Shown here: in pieces, positions 45,601 through 60,400 of the stretch
How the letters are laid out: the number at the start of each line of letters is the position of its first letter
Position numbering within the stretch: the first letter of the stretch is position 1
Origin: Tetranychus cinnabarinus
Taxonomy: Eukaryota; Arthropoda; Arachnida; Trombidiformes; Tetranychidae
NCBI GenBank assembly: GCA_022266195.1
Contig: WHVY01000004.1
Coordinates: forward strand, 265,501-329,500
Direction: 5' to 3'
DNA length: 64,000 nucleotides
Translations under genes and position numbers: made by a program
Notes under the pieces: model-generated
Told to the model about the DNA's origin: nothing
What the model saw: the letters and a program-made list of their open reading frames with translations, nothing else
The model's database searches: none

Positions 45601-48600
45601 ATTATTATGACAAAATTTTTTTATATTGATTTTGATTCGAAGTTAATTAATTTAATTTTTATCTTTAAATTATTAGTTGAAAACATTTAAGACTTGAAAA
45701 TAATTTTAATATGCAATATTTGTAATTAATTAAAATCAATTTTCTATAGACATTTCAAGTTTTAATTATTCCGCTATCTTCGTTACCCCGACAACCCTTT
45801 TTTAGAGAAGCAATTAACGTGAATCGATTGTTATTTTGAACAATGTTTGATTTTTGATAAACTCAAATCTTTATTTTTAATTAATGTTAGTAATACTCTT
45901 TTCTGGTAATTGTTCAGCAATTCGCTCATTAAGTAGCCTAGTTTTTATGGTTGATTTGTTTCTTGTACGATTTCAACCTTAAACCTCTTAAATTAGTGTA
46001 CAAAACCTGTGACATTCAATTGGACATTGATTTCTTCTCACTGGAGATTAAAGATTGATTCAGAATCAAATATCAAACAGCTATCCCTGTTCTCATCTTT
46101 AAATTATTTCTATGTTACAATTAACCTCTTAGAAGATTCTTTGTTTGATGTTCTTGCTTAAGGTAAGGAAAAAACTAGAGGTAGGATTTACTCTGTCTTT
46201 TGTATAGCAAACTGAGTAACTTTTACTAACTGCAATTGATATTTTATTCACATTCAGATTACTTGGAATGCCGATATCAAAACTCGAAGAAGGTTTCATT
46301 TTTACTTATCAATCTCATATTTCATAGATAATTGGTACCGATTTTCAAACAAAAGTAAGTTTAATTTAATCACTGCAGACTGAAAAAGATCTATCCTTTC
46401 ATGTGATACTGCAATTTTCAATCATTAGTCCGCCTGATTTTTGTGTGATTCCAACAAGTTGTCATAACAATTCAATTTAAAAATTCAAATTTTTCAGATC
46501 AATGTGACTAAAAAGATATGAGATCTACTACCAGTTGAATCAAATCAACACTTTTATCTGGTTATTTCATCAATCGATATTAAAAAAGCTAGACAATATA
46601 AGCTGAACCCGGGAAACAGTGGATGAAATGAATAAACTGTGAAACAAGTGGCTTTTCAACTTACATGATGCCATTGAGATGGTACAAGTTTGAAGATCAA
46701 GTGGATAATACTTTAAATCCATAGGACAGGCAAGGACTAATGAAATTCTTATGGAATAAAGAACTTCTCCATTTGGATAGATTCTCAATAATACATTAGG
46801 CATAATAATGTCATGAAAGTGTCCTTCCTTTTCGTTTCGGAAAAAAAGATCTGGTTTCCAGATGCGATTTGGATCCGTTAAAGTTAAATATCTAATTTGA
46901 CCGACCATATCATTATAAGCCAATCTATCATCTCGCCATTGTTCACGAAAAGTTATCTGAGCTGAGTATTCCTGAGAAAGTCCAAAAGGATGGAATAGCC
47001 AAAGAAAGAGGAAAAGCCAATTGATTAATGAAAAATTGAACGATATCTACAATAAAGCCAGGCAATGATCAAGATAACTTGTACTTGTTTGATTGAGAAC
47101 TGATGTTAAACAGTAGAATCAAGTAAAGAAATTTATTGATTCCTCTGTGTTTGATAAAGTTAACATTTCCCTTTGTATTGTCAATTTGTCAATGCTAATA
47201 TTTGAAATGCTTATATTGTGAAAACAAATTCAAATTTGTTCGTGAATCACTCGGAATGACGTTGAAAAACGTAAAGAAGGAACCAAACCAATAGACGATA
47301 AAAGAAACAGATGAGATGAAAAGACAAAAATGAATCAAAAACTAGAGGAGTAATAGTTATTATCTGAATAGCTAATTAAATTCTTATGGGAATCGAGTTT
47401 CAGTACATTATGATATAATATGATTTATTACTTACCTTAGATTCATGAATAATATTTTTCTTTGCTGATTAATTTCATTCAAGTTTCTCATTTGTATAAA
47501 CAAGAGCATATAATGTCAAGCAAAAAAGCAAGAAATGATATAATTAAATTGTATTCTTATCTAATGTATGATGAGAAAGTACAAAAGGAAACGTCAATTA
47601 ATTTAACTGTTATCAGAGTATTTTGGATCAAATAACAATTATTTAAATGTTTAATCATAAAACTTGGAGATGATTTGTATCACTCGATTCCGTAACAAGC
47701 AGAAATCAAACTCAGGATTTGCATTCAATTTTCATTGTCATACAATTTTGTCAACCTTTCACTTGATTGTAAACCTTATGTTGATCTCACGTTTTGCAGT
47801 TCAATTTTTTGTGTCGTTTCTTTCAATTTCATGTAAACATTGAAAACATAATCATCATGTTTTGGGTTTGTTGACACAAAAAAGCCATAAAAAGGAACCA
47901 GAAAAGATGTTTAGTCTTATATTTAGATATTTAATATAAGGTTGCTTTAAATACTGACGTTTACTTGTTTACCAAACCAAATGAAACTGTTTTAAGCTAA
48001 ATCAGCAAGAAAATTGTCTTAAAAATAAAAATCGATTTTCAAATTTCATTCCATTGTCTTTATTGATACAAGCTGAGACACGATCATGACTGATCGTAAA
48101 TTTCTTTTAACCACCCATGCTAACCGTCTTTTCACGGTATTGTCCATGTGTTGGATTGAGTGGTGGACAATATGGTGGAGAATACGGTGAAAAGATGGTA
48201 AAAAACTGGTGAAAAAAGCCGGTCACCTCTTTCCTCTTTACTCAAATGACAAAGTTTTACATAAAATCCTGGTCCAACAATCAACCATCAACCTAAATAA
48301 CAAAAAGTTTTTCCCCCTCTCTCAATGTTATTGAATACGGATTCTACATTTTTTCCCCCAGTCTCTATTTTCATGAATTTCTCAGAGGTCATGAGATTCT
48401 GAGGACAGGTTTCTTATTTTTCGTCGTTGTAGTTGAATTAGGGCTTTCACGCTGTGTAATTTTTTTTCTTAGAACCCGCTCAGTTCGACCACAATCTTGA
48501 CGCAAAAATTTGATGCTTTGACTTTATATATTGTATGTATAGATGTATAGATAATCAATATCAACTTCAACAATCGGATTAACCTTAAATTGATTAGTTT

Positions 48601-51600
48601 ATAACAACATTAATGTGAACATAATTGAATAAATGATAAATCCTTTGGATTGATTACAAAATTTAAATGAATTGGGTCAACATCAAACTGAAATGGCCAT
48701 TAGATTCAAGTAGTCAGACTTGATTGTCTAAATTAATAAATTAAATTAAATAATATGAATGCTAATTGAGTCAACTAAATTGTAACATTTCAAATTGATA
48801 ATCTAATTAAAACATGTAACCCTTTTGATTCACAAATGCGCCATCAATAATAATCTGCTGTCAATGCAAATGGCAATGACGTTTCTATCTGAATTCAAGT
48901 ATCATTATAAATCAAGGTTTAAATTACAATTATTTAGCAGAGCAAATTGAACAAATTAGTTTGATTTACATTAAAATGGGTTCATTTTAGTTCATATCTG
49001 ACTGCAATGCATTTTTAATGCTCATGTTAAGTTGAGGATGAGAAGGCAATGAGAAAAGTCTGTGAAATTAAGTCAATTTGTCATTAATGAATTATTAAAT
49101 TGATGGAAATCAGGAAATGTGGTATTTCATAGAAACTTAATTGAGTGGCAACAATAAACCTTTTGGATTAAGTTTTTATGCTTTCAGTTTGTCAATTGAT
49201 TTCGTACAGTTTAAGTCGTTAATTACAGTAATCTCTTGAGTTTTTGGATTTTCGTTACACCGCCATCAAGATGAACTTGAGGGAAAATGAGAAAATCAAA
49301 AACCTAAACACTTTAATAACTCCCTTGTAGCCTCTATGCTTTTCCACCCACAGGGGATCATCAAAGTGATTAACTGTTACAACCTCAGAACATTTAGAAC
49401 ATTTTTATCGATTCAATCTGTCCACGGAAAAGTTTGGTTTGTCGATTGCATTTAAACTTGTAACGACATTAAATAACCAACAGTAAATAATTGATTCTCA
49501 TATGCAACCTGTGCGGAAGTATTTCTAAAGAGTAGACGCATTGCCACTTGAATAAAGCAAACAGTTGTAAACCTTTAGCTTAAACGCTAATCCAATTACT
49601 GTTTTTTAAAGATTTTTTACTCAAAATCAGCCAGTGACTTTTTGAAAATCTTGCAAGCATATTTAGAATTCAGACAGAAAGCATCAGAACAAAAATTCAA
49701 ACAGAATCATTCATCTTGTATCCAAGATGGAAGTATTAGAATCGCAAAAAATGGTCTTTTACATGTTGCTAATGGTTATCTTTATTATTTTAAGCAAGAA
49801 AGAAGTAACGGTCTTCAGTGAAGATGTAGCGATCATTAATCTAGGTGTAAACTTTACACTGTAAAGTAACTGCCGAAACGCATAAGCTTTATAATTACTC
49901 CGCATCAATGGTAATCACAATGATCACAGGGAAAAATTGAAAAAACCAAATGTTAACCAAACTTAAGGAGTCTCCATCAACATCATCAAAAGCTATTTTT
50001 AATGAAGTAAATGTCATTCATAATATTATTACAATTAATATAACAAGCCTAACCATGCTAAGCTTTATAAAGAACACTGTTAATGGTCATTGTACAGTTT
50101 CCTGCAAAGAATAAATCGGATCACATTAAGTTTGACTTTTTTTATATTTTTGGAGGTTCGAACATACGAGTAGTTAATAACTGTTTTGATAAAATGTTTA
50201 CTAACAGATTTGATGCATCGTGCGGATACTGTGTACAGAAAAACGTTAAAAGTTTCAACACTCAACATCAGGATAGCACAGGTTAGTAAAAGTTCTTGGG
50301 GAGCTGTTCGCATTTTTCTCAACTTGCACATCTATAATAAAGATTGAAATTATGATCATTAAACTGTGAACAATCAATAATATTGAATAAATTTTACATA
50401 CCTTAATGAAGAAGATTCTGACTCATAAATTGTGGATACCAGAGAATATGCAAAGGACAAGAACCCATGTTATAATCAAAATGAGAATGTGATCGCGCGG
50501 AAATAAATTTTGGATTTGGACCAACATCGGGTACATACCGATTCTCGAGGAATTCTTTCCATAATTTCCGAAGCTCGTCCTTTTTGAATCTTAACAAATC
50601 TTTGCAAGTAATCAAATTTTCTTAATTAGTATCCTTCGAGAGTTTCGGTGTTGGTCAAATAATTCTTCCTCTCGTCGAGCCGTTATTCTCGATTGTTCAA
50701 TCTGCTAGTTATCTTTATCACATAGAGCTTTGATTCGAGTTTGAATTACGATTAAGAAATTGGACTAATCAAAATGCGTCTTCTCGAAAGAAACTTGGAA
50801 TCGTCATTATAACTTTAATGTTCGAACAAATATCATGTCGAAGGATTTCATCACGAACTCAACAATAAACTCAACAAAGCTCAACCTATTATTTATTCAA
50901 TAACTGCAACACTGAAATCTTGCAAGCATATTTAGAATTCAGACAGAAAGCATCAGAACAAAAATTCAAACAGAATCATTCATCTTTTTGTATCCAAGAT
51001 GAAGTATTGAAATCGCAAAAATTGTCTTTTACATGTTGCTAATGTTTATCTTTATGATTTTAAGAAAGAAAGAAGTAACGGTCTTCAGTGAAGATGTAGC
51101 TCCTGTCATTGTGCTTAGAGTTAAATAAATTTCATTCTTCTCGCCACGAATCTGAATTTCAATTTTTAAATTTCATAATGAATCACATCAATCGTGTTGG
51201 TACACAGCTTATAGTATTTTTGAAGTACTCACAATTTAGTAAAACAGTTTTTAATCAAATTGTTTAATTAAATACTAACAGAGACTTAACAGACTTTTTA
51301 GCATCAAAGTTAAACATTAAGTTAAGTTGAAAATCAGTATGTGCAGAAATGCGAAAAAGTCTAAGAAATTAATTCAATTTGAAATATTCATAAACGAATT
51401 ATTGAAATGATGCAAATCAAACCAATGATATTTCAATGTCAATACGTGTTTCAAAAGGCTAATCTTTGATTTAACTGAATAAAGTTGTAGAATAATTTGA
51501 CTGTTAGATATTGAAATGAATCTCACCAGTGAAATGGTGAAAACAAAACAAGAAAAAAAATGAAGAATGAAAATGAAAAACTTTTGATAAAGAGCCTCAA

Positions 51601-54600
51601 TTCAGCTGATATTTCATGGTTCCCTCGGTTGACAATGTGAACAATATTCAGCCAAAAAGCATTTTACTTTTTGTTCAACTTACTTTTCCCTTTGCTTCTC
51701 TGTACTTTTACTCACTTTCCTACCTTATCCCTAATTATCCAGGTACAGTCACCGGAGTCTCACAAAAATGTGAACTATTTTTTTCTTCATTCGAAAAAAG
51801 GTTGATAAAAGCTTTTAACGATTACTTGTTACATCAAGAATAAATAGAAACTGTTTCAAGATGAAATTGAAAATCAAAAGTTGAATTGAAATGAGATTGA
51901 AACATTTTTCAGGTTCACCCAAAGCTGTGAAAATAATCAATTATTATTATCAAAAGTTGTCAATGGATCAACAGTTTAATTGTTGAGGTTAAGCTCAATG
52001 TTTTTTAGTTTTTTGTTCAAACAAATGCTGAATCTTTAATGTTCATCATTTCAAATGAAAATATTTTCAGGTCAAGTTTTTTTATCAAAAATTTAACATT
52101 TCATTTTTATTAATTATTTTGACTGTTTCATTGCATTAGCATTGCATCAAAATTGATAAATTTGATTGTTGATTTGTTGAAAAGCAAAGTTTGAGTTTTC
52201 ATCAGATGTTTCAATCTGAATCTCAAGTTAATGGTTCTGGTAAAAGGTTACGGATTTGAAGTAAAGCTATTAGATTAGTGAAAACACATTAGACGATAAC
52301 TCATGGAATCAAATTGAATTTGAAATGCAAAATGACATCTTTCACTTCATCTTGTCTTTTAATATTACGGATCATTTTGTTTACCTTTTTTACGTTTACT
52401 AACCAAGTTTTTGGATATTTTTTCAGACTTTGTCTTTTGATGTGCATTTCAAGAGGCTGCTTTTACTGTCTAGTTTAATTTAACAGATGATAACATTTCC
52501 CAGGTAATCAGTTTTTAACCTTAATTTTAAACTTTCCCATTTCAACATTTGTATCAGATAATGAAAATTGAAGGAAACAACAAGGAAAACAATGGAATGC
52601 TTTTCAACATTTGGGTCATTTTTTGTCACTTCTGTACTCGATTGCTCTACTTTCCAATCATTTCTTAATCAACATCAGGAAATAAACTTGAATTGAAAAG
52701 AGAAAAGGATAACTTTGACATTTTCAATAACAGTTTCAGCTGTTAACCTTTTTCTCACCTTCACTCCAACAGTTGTTCAAGAAATGAAGAAAAAGCTTAA
52801 TGTAAATAACATTAAGAATTACTTATTATTACTGATGATTATTTCAATCATTTTATGGTCAATTTGTGTGGTCAAAATTGTACTTAACTTGGTAATATTT
52901 AAAGTGCTTTGTGTATGTCTGTTGTCTCATGATGAACAATTGATGCATTTTAAGGTGAATGTTGAGTGTTTTGAGTTGACATTTTTCATGTCAAAGGGAA
53001 TCTTATTTAGACTTTCTTGTCAACATTTCATGTAAAGTATCGAAAGTAGAAAATTATTGTTGTTACTAACCAATGTTGACACTTTGTATTCATTTGTATA
53101 CATCAATGATAAACCTTTTCATTGTTTCCACAGGGTAAAATTAAAGGTCAATATGTGAAGAGGTAAAAATGTTGTCAAGTGAAAAAACATTTTAATACAT
53201 TACATGACATTTAAATCTCAGTACCTTTTCAAGTTGAACTTGAATGAAAACTGGGCGAAAAAATACACTGAATATCAATTGTAAATGCTTTTTCAAGTAG
53301 CAAAATATTATTCAAAGGGAAACTCGAGTTTTCTCAGATGTTTTTAACACCATTTCTCGGTGACTTTTGGACTATTTTAATGAAATTCAAGTGCACAGTG
53401 TACTGAACACAAAGCTTCTCCTCAATTTCAAGTTTTAATCCAAATTTTATAATTGAGTGGATAAATAATAATTTTGAACAGTTTTTTTAATTAAAAGTCG
53501 CGCTTTGGCAAATTATTCAAAAGGTTTGACTCTTTTTTATCGTCTGACTACAATTGGATAATATTTGGTTAACCAGGCTTTGTTTTTGTTTAAGTGATCA
53601 AACCTAATTTTTATTAGTAAATCTGAGTGTTTTTAATTCAATTTTATCTTCTGAATAATGTCTACTTAACATGGAAGTGATTCATTCAACAAGTCTCTCA
53701 TTTTTAATAAGTGTTCAGGTTAAGCCCGCTGTTGAGTGAGAATTACTGTTTGTCTCTATTAAATGTATGGTGGTCATCATGTTAAAGTGGTTATTTTTGT
53801 GTTCTATTACAAATTAATCCTGTGGGATAATATTAATCATCTGACCCTTGGCTATGATTATATGTGATACAAAATTAACAACATGCTTTTGTTTAATTTT
53901 TAGGTCTCAATCAAACTGAAGGATCAAATTATCTTTGCGTGAACTGAACATGAAAAAGGGATCATCCATTGGACTTTAGAGTGATTATAAATTGAACTTA
54001 CCATATCGAGATCACTGATTTCACTGATGCTTCGTATTAGTATGTTGACATTAACATAACAAGGTCCATCTTGTCCAAAAATTGAGATAAAGATAAAAAA
54101 GGTAAAGAAAAACAGAACAAAACGATGAAATTTTTAATGCTTTTTTTGTTTTTATTTTCAGAATCAAATCTTCAATTTGATTGTAATAAACAGATGATGG
54201 AAATGGGTTTTCTCAAATTAGACATCATAATCGCCTGAAAATAACAGCCATTATCAACATGCTCATCCTGTAATAATGCAAATTTGATTGATTCATTCCA
54301 TTATCATCAACTGTAATGATCAATTCTCAATACACTTTCATTATCTTGTTAAATTCATCATTTAATGGAGTACAAGTAGAAGAAGAAATACGTTTCTCAC
54401 CAAGTCACGCAAAGTACAATCTGATATTGAGCTTGAAGCTGTTCAATATGCTTCTTAAAACATTGCTTTTCTCAAGTTTCTAAAGTACACTTCGCAAACT
54501 CTCTCAGCGCATAATTTAAATACATTGATCTAGAAATGAAAATTCATGGTTTAAATTATGACTATTTTAAGCACAACTCTTGCTTATTTGACAGATTGGA

Positions 54601-57422
54601 TGAACTGTATTTTCGCTTTGATTGAAACTGCTGTGAACAAGACAATGCTTACCCTGTTGAGTTAACGAGTTATCATGATTTTCTTTTCCTTTTCTGATAA
54701 TAATTAGCTAAAAGGCGGAATCTCTATGAATAGATGGTTGAAGATTTCGTATCGTTTCTTTGGTAACGTTGCATTACAAGGATTATTGTATAAATATTGG
54801 ACAATGATACAGATGATTATGACATTATATGACATCATCTTTTGCTAGTTAAATATGATAAATATTGTTGCTGCCCAAGGCAATTTCATTCAAATAACTA
54901 TTCACTTTTTAAAGTATTATAACAGTTACTTTATCTGAATTCACTTTCCATTACTTATTTTTCAGTGGATAATGTCATACAGTTGAAGCAGTTTTTATAA
55001 CGACTAGGAAAAAGACATTAAAGCAAGATACCTGAAAAAATAATGTGTTTGTTTTCCTAGTCAATTGACTATTTAGATTGATAAATGATGGTAACTCTGT
55101 TGACCAGTTTGACTTTTTCAAAACAGTAGGCTTTATACCTTTTCATTTGCAAATGAAAAGATCAAACTTGAAAGTCAATCCAATTGAATAAATCATTCAC
55201 CTTTTACATTTTAGTTAACCCAAAACATTTACAGTTTAAATCATTACTGATGTTTACTTCAATCAAAATAATGAACATTGATTAACTCACCTTTATCCGA
55301 AGTTGTATTACCTCTCGGCCTAATACGGCTATCATAGTTACCATTTCCAATAGTTTGGTCCAAAATGCGTCTCTCGATAGTTCTTAAGCTCTCCAAACAG
55401 CTGAAGATCAAGATGACAGATGCCAATGAAGACAGAAGAGGAAATTAAGAGGAATCAATATCTTTTTATCATTTAAATTTCATTTTCAAGTGAGTTATAA
55501 TGGGTTGAAAATGGGTAAACATTGAAAAATTAATGATCTTTCAGACATGAGCTTTTATTAATTGATCAAAGTGGTTGATCCAATTGATATTTTACCTCTA
55601 ATCAGTGCTACCATAATCAATAATTAACTCTTACTTTTGTCTATCAATAATTTAAACTACAAAATGTTTACCTTATAACACATATTCAGTTGATAAACTC
55701 AACAGTTGAATAATGTAGATGTATGATGATATTGTATTACTCGAAACAAAACGCAATCTTTAAAACATGAACATAATGAAATGTTATTAGATTTGGAAAC
55801 AAATAAAGAGGTTGTGATAAAATAAATATTACAATAAATTTATGATTTAACTTAATGTTTCAATACTGAATCAATAATGACGATTACATGGAAACACGAC
55901 ACTGAAAACGGTTTCAATGGCCTTTAATTTTTTTCCGCTCGTTTTATTTTACTTCATACTTTGTCGCAATATTTGACAAGAAAAGTGTAAACAATCCAAA
56001 TATTTACAATATTATTATTACAATTGAAAGTTATTATTATGTAATGTTACAATAACATGAAATACAATTTTCATCATTATTATTGTTTTCAGGGAATCCA
56101 TTTGGTGAAAAAAACTGGTTAAAAGGTATCAACTCTGAACAAGACAACCAACCTTAACCTTTACAGAAGCAAAACCATTTTCATTGTTTCACATTTGAAT
56201 GATCAGTTTACCGGTTTTAACCTAAAATAGTAATGTTTAACCTTTCAAATGTGATTTATTTTTGGGTTGAAATTGAATTCAATTTTCTGATTAAATATCG
56301 CCATATCACAATACAATGAATGGATCGAATGATTGAATTTGTCTTGAAAATAATATAAAAATGTTGTCATTAAAATAACTTAATGAAAAAAATCAATGAA
56401 AATGATAATTGTCTTTTAGTTGTTTATTTTGGGTAAACTTGAACAGGTTTTCTGGTTCAATGGGTAAAACAAGCTTTCAATTATTGTTACCAAATGAAGC
56501 AAAAAATGGTTAAATCTTTTACCTTTTATTTAGGTGAGGGTTTGATGAGTTCAAACAATCAGTCAAAGAGAGTTGATTAAATTTACAAATGTGAACCACA
56601 AACAAGTGAATCAGTGTATTGCTTCAAATAAATGTCTTTAAATCCAACAAAAAATTGCAACCAATATATTTGTTTTCAATGTATACTTACAGGGAATGAA
56701 AATTGTCTTAATTATTTTCATTGATAGATTAGTGAACAATCAGAAACTAATTAATATTGATAGTCATGAAACTATGTGATGAAGGAAAAAAGAGTGAAAC
56801 AAAGCAAACAATAAAGTTGATTGTTACCAGGAAAATGAACTCAAATATTGATCCATTTTCATTATTGCTTTTCAATAAACTTGCTTAAAGCTGATAATAG
56901 TTAATCATCTTCAGATGATCAACTTAATTCTGAATCATCTCATTGCCTAAGATTTAACTTGTTGATTCATTACTGTCAACTTATCATGGAAGCTTGAATA
57001 TCGTGATTATCCGTTGTAATCATTATTGACTTTAAAGCATTTCGCATTGAAATGCATTCCCTTATCAACTCTTCATTGTTAGGGTTGATGGATAAATTAA
57101 AATGGATTGATTGATAGACAATATAAAGAGTTTAATCAAATTTGATTCCTCAACAATTGGCAGGTTAAACAAAAGCTCACAATTTATGTTTCACTTTGCA
57201 ATTTAATTACCATCAAAATGGCCTGAAATTAAATTCTTATCAGTTAATTTATCAGAAAAGGTCGATTGTCTCGCTATTGAATAGGGATTGTTAAGGCAAA
57301 GAATAATGAATAATTAGAAATAATTTAATTGTAACTTACAAGATTAACTTGAAACCGGTGAATATGAATAGAATGGGATAAAATGTTGAAACAAGGTTGA
57401 TCCTTATTGGAACAGTTTCCAT
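42685..57422 (-). CDS. GluCl: Glutamate-gated chloride channel subunit
   Basis: Seven exons: 57422-57340, 55400-55291, 54069-54002, 46971-46665, 45337-45203, 44974-44448 and 42927-42685. Every junction is in phase and the product has 490 residues. Exon 1 is a signal peptide. Then come RRILDQTIGNGNYDSRIRP, NVNILIRSISEISDLDMEYS, the Cys-loop CPMDLKYYPLDLQTC, YGYTTEDLIFQWKEGDPVQV and the second disulfide Cys pair (QYC ... SYSC) that marks GluCl/GlyR channels. M1 starts at YYLIHIYIP; M2 carries the PAR anion-selectivity signature (AIPARVSLGVTTLLTMATQ); M3 is CCLTFVFGALLEFALVNY. The M3-M4 loop is Ser/Thr-rich, and M4 (ILFPTMFALFNLVYWITYLF) is in the last exon. The channel mediates glutamate-gated inhibition in nerve and muscle and is the target of avermectins and milbemycins. 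Residue 318, just inside M3, is Glu where most GluCls have Gly. Confidence 0.96.
49646..49830 (+). repeat. Direct duplication, copy 1
   Basis: About 185 bases, nearly identical to 50915-51100 in the same orientation. Both start AAATCTTGCAAGCATATTTA and end CTTCAGTGAAGATGTAGC. The copies are about 1.27 kb apart and differ by scattered substitutions and one- to three-base indels. Confidence 0.92.
49727..49864 (+). CDS. Possible 45-residue peptide with signal-like hydrophobic core
   Basis: ATG at 49727 in the context AAGATGG opens a 45-codon frame to TAA at 49862. The peptide has a hydrophobic stretch, MVFYMLLMVIFIILS, followed by a charged segment KKEVTVFSEDVA, as in a secreted-peptide precursor or a first exon. 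In the duplicate copy at ~51000 the frame is broken four codons after the ATG by an indel, so only one copy could work. A chance frame is quite possible. Confidence 0.2.
   Translation: MEVLESQKMVFYMLLMVIFIILSKKEVTVFSEDVAIINLGVNFTL
50403..50615 (-). other. Unidentified open frame in GluCl intron 3
   Basis: A 70-codon frame on the same strand as GluCl, less AT-biased than its surroundings, including FKKDELRKLWKEFLENRYVP and MGSCPLHILWYPQF. It lies between the two copies of the direct duplication. I do not recognise it. It has no credible ATG at its start and could be a relic of an inserted coding fragment. Confidence 0.25.
50915..51100 (+). repeat. Direct duplication, copy 2
   Basis: Second copy of the ~185-bp segment at 49646-49830. 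It carries TTTTTGTATCC where copy 1 has CTTGTATCC, and GATGAAG where copy 1 has GATGGAAG. Confidence 0.92.
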
Positions 57423-60400
57423 AGGAAATAACTTTGAAGCAATCAGATTAAATGAAATGTAGTTTAAAACAGAGAATCAATGATAATTTGAAAGAATCAG
57501 TTGATTGTGAAAATAATTTCATTGATGAAACTGACGAAACGATTTGCTTTACTTCAATTCATTTGCAATCCAAAGGGATGTCACAATATGTTAACAGGTT
57601 TATCCTGGCTTTTAGAAACTCAAATTCACCATTAATATATGATTGAAAGTTGATGTCTTTTCATGTGCAAATCTAATGGTTGCACTTGCAATGATTGCTG
57701 ATTTGATTGGTTCAAATTAAACTCACAAATGTACAAAAACTTATTTCCCAGTATTTGAGTTGACAAATGTTCAAGCAGTGTGAATATCAAGAGATGAACT
57801 GAATAACTGTTGAATGAGACGCAGAAAAGGATAATGATGATGACTGGGAGTAACTACAGGGAATTGAGAGGAAACTTGTTTCAACTATCAAAGTAAATAT
57901 GAAAATGGTTGTGATTCTGGGAAAGGAAGGCGACACAAGAAGGAGATTCACAATAATGATGAAAAGATGCGCACAGAAAAGAACAGAATCAACAGTGATT
58001 TATCAGATTCTTCATCTTCACCACTTTCATCTCAATCATCTTCAATCCCTTCTTCATCAACTTCATCATTTACGTTTCTCTATTTGGATTCAATTTTCCA
58101 TTGTTTTATCGTTTATCAGCTTTACCAACCTTTTAATCGTAAGTCATTAATCAACTATTAAGGTTCATTAATGTTTCTCAGGTTAATCAATTTATTTTTC
58201 ATCGCTGTTTCACTCCTTTAAGGCCTATTACGCCATTGAAACATCTCAATCTAATGTTGTCTTATGAGCATTTTTCCGATTCTATCGTTATTTTATTGTT
58301 CATCTGTAAATGTTGGATTGCGATTTGGTATTTTGAAGCACAATTTCACAATAATATTGTTGTAATCGGAATAAAGAGAAAATTGAATTGAATTTCAGGT
58401 TTAATTTAATGAATAAAACGCATTTGCTATTCACTTTTCCCTATTAATTTCATCTCGCCTTTGTTTGTGTTATATTTTATACTTTTAAGTTTTGTTATTA
58501 CATTTTTATAAACATAATACATACAAAAGAAAGCCTTTTTTGTAACAATTTAAAGTAATTTGAGATTGACTAGTAAATTGTCTATCATTGGTGATGTGAA
58601 TATAAAAATATGTGAAAAAAATTTCATCAAAATTCAATTGCATTGTTACTCGACAAAAACATTTGATAAGCTTGTACTGAATAGGCAATTTTGATGGTCT
58701 TTTGTGCTTTTTTCATCGTTACACTATTCCAACCCATTTCAACTGTTAATGTCAATATGTTATTCAATCAAGAAAATGTTTAATTTACGTTACATGGATT
58801 TCAACAATTGTGAAAAGGCGAAACAATTAAACCATTAAAAAAGTGAAATGAAATTCAACATTTTTTCTCGATGCTTTTGTTCACTTCAACAATGCAATCC
58901 TCTGTATGTGTTAACCCATACCTTGAGTTTCATTTTAAATTGACAATCTTTCATAATTGTTACTTCATTTATTGTATTGTTATTGCATTATTATCAACCA
59001 TTGACAGTTATTTTGAGCTTTTACAATCTAGGGAAAGGTTAATCATTATTAGATCATTAGATGAGCCTGTGAATGAAACAAATACTGTAAAATGGGAAAA
59101 GGAAATGAGCTTGTATTATATTTTTAATAATTTGCCTTAGGTTGTATTTTGATTGTTACCTGTTTAGTATTAGGTATTTACAGGGCTTTTTACATTCTGT
59201 TGATTCATCAAATAGTTTCCTTCTCTTCCTATTAAAACCCTATTTACTTCCACTTGACTATTTAATTTACCTTTCAACCGGTTACAGTTTATAGTTGACT
59301 GAGTTAAAAACTATAATTGTTACCACACTTGATTGAACCAAGAAAATTGTTGTTTTCATCCAAAATCGTAATCATTGATGATCACATGGTTAGGATTCAA
59401 TTATCATAAAGAATCAATGATTAATCCATAAATCTTGAGCCTACAAAATTGTTTCTTCATCTTAAATCTGTATTTACTTCGGCGTGAGGATCCATTGAAA
59501 TGTACAAATTAGCTGTTATAAATCTCGAGCTTCAGCTAATTGTAATTTGACTATGCGACTAATAGAGACTGATTGTAACTTGATTTTCGTTTAGTCGATA
59601 ATTAATTGAAATAATAGACTAATTGGCTTCAATCTTAAACTTAATTTAGCAAGTTCGCCACTCGAAAAGTGAAACTTGAGCTTATCGAGATTATCAAATT
59701 CTGAATTTGGTTGAGCTTATTTTATATTCAATTAATTTGATCGAATATTATTTGATGCAATTATTTGAGTTAAAATAGCGATTGTTTTCATTATTAATTG
59801 AGCAAACAACAATCAAAGGAATAAGTTATTTGGTTTTTGTGATAAGTATTCAATTGTTGGTAGCAAAAGTGGAGTCAATGTGTGTTGAACTAAAACACAT
59901 TGTGAACAATACAGAATGTTTGCTGTTGAACAATCTTGAAAGCTCATTAAATTAATGGTTCATCATTATGATTACTAGTCAATCATCAAATCTTAAGATG
60001 GTGAAACATTTTATCTTTTTATATTGGAACGGAAAAGAAAGATTTATCCCAAAAATGATAACACATTAATGATAATATTAATGATAATGAAAGGAAGAAA
60101 GTTAATAGCAATAATCTATTTTCTTGATACACAACAATTTACCGATTTTCATCTTTATCACTATTAACCTTTACTTGAAATCTTTTTATTGGATCATGAT
60201 GAAGAAGAGGATGATCATCATCATGAAATGCTTACCAATTTTACCTGATTCAAAGTAAACATTAAAGTAACAATTGAGACCAAAGAGTAAGGCTATTTAC
60301 TTTTGATTGAGACTCACATTGTATTACACTTCACAATCAACACGTTTATTTGGACAAATCAGTGAAGTAACCTGGTAATGAACACCTTTTCATTTGTATT

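Larger units (their letters stand above)
46972..54001. other. Large GluCl intron 3
   Basis: About 7.0 kb between exons 54069-54002 and 46971-46665. It contains a ~185-bp direct duplication and two small open frames, described separately. No alternative channel exon could be recognised in it. GluCl introns 1 (55401-57339), 2 (54070-55290) and 4 (45338-46664) are AT-rich and show nothing further. Confidence 0.6.

Noticed and set aside
50083..50331. Overlapping frames on both strands in GluCl intron 3, one with a signal-like start
   Set aside because: The two frames are shadows of each other, with no splice partner, no known motif and AT-driven composition.
58871..59140. 89-codon plus-strand frame upstream of COX18
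   Set aside because: No recognisable domain, and codon use reflects local AT bias.
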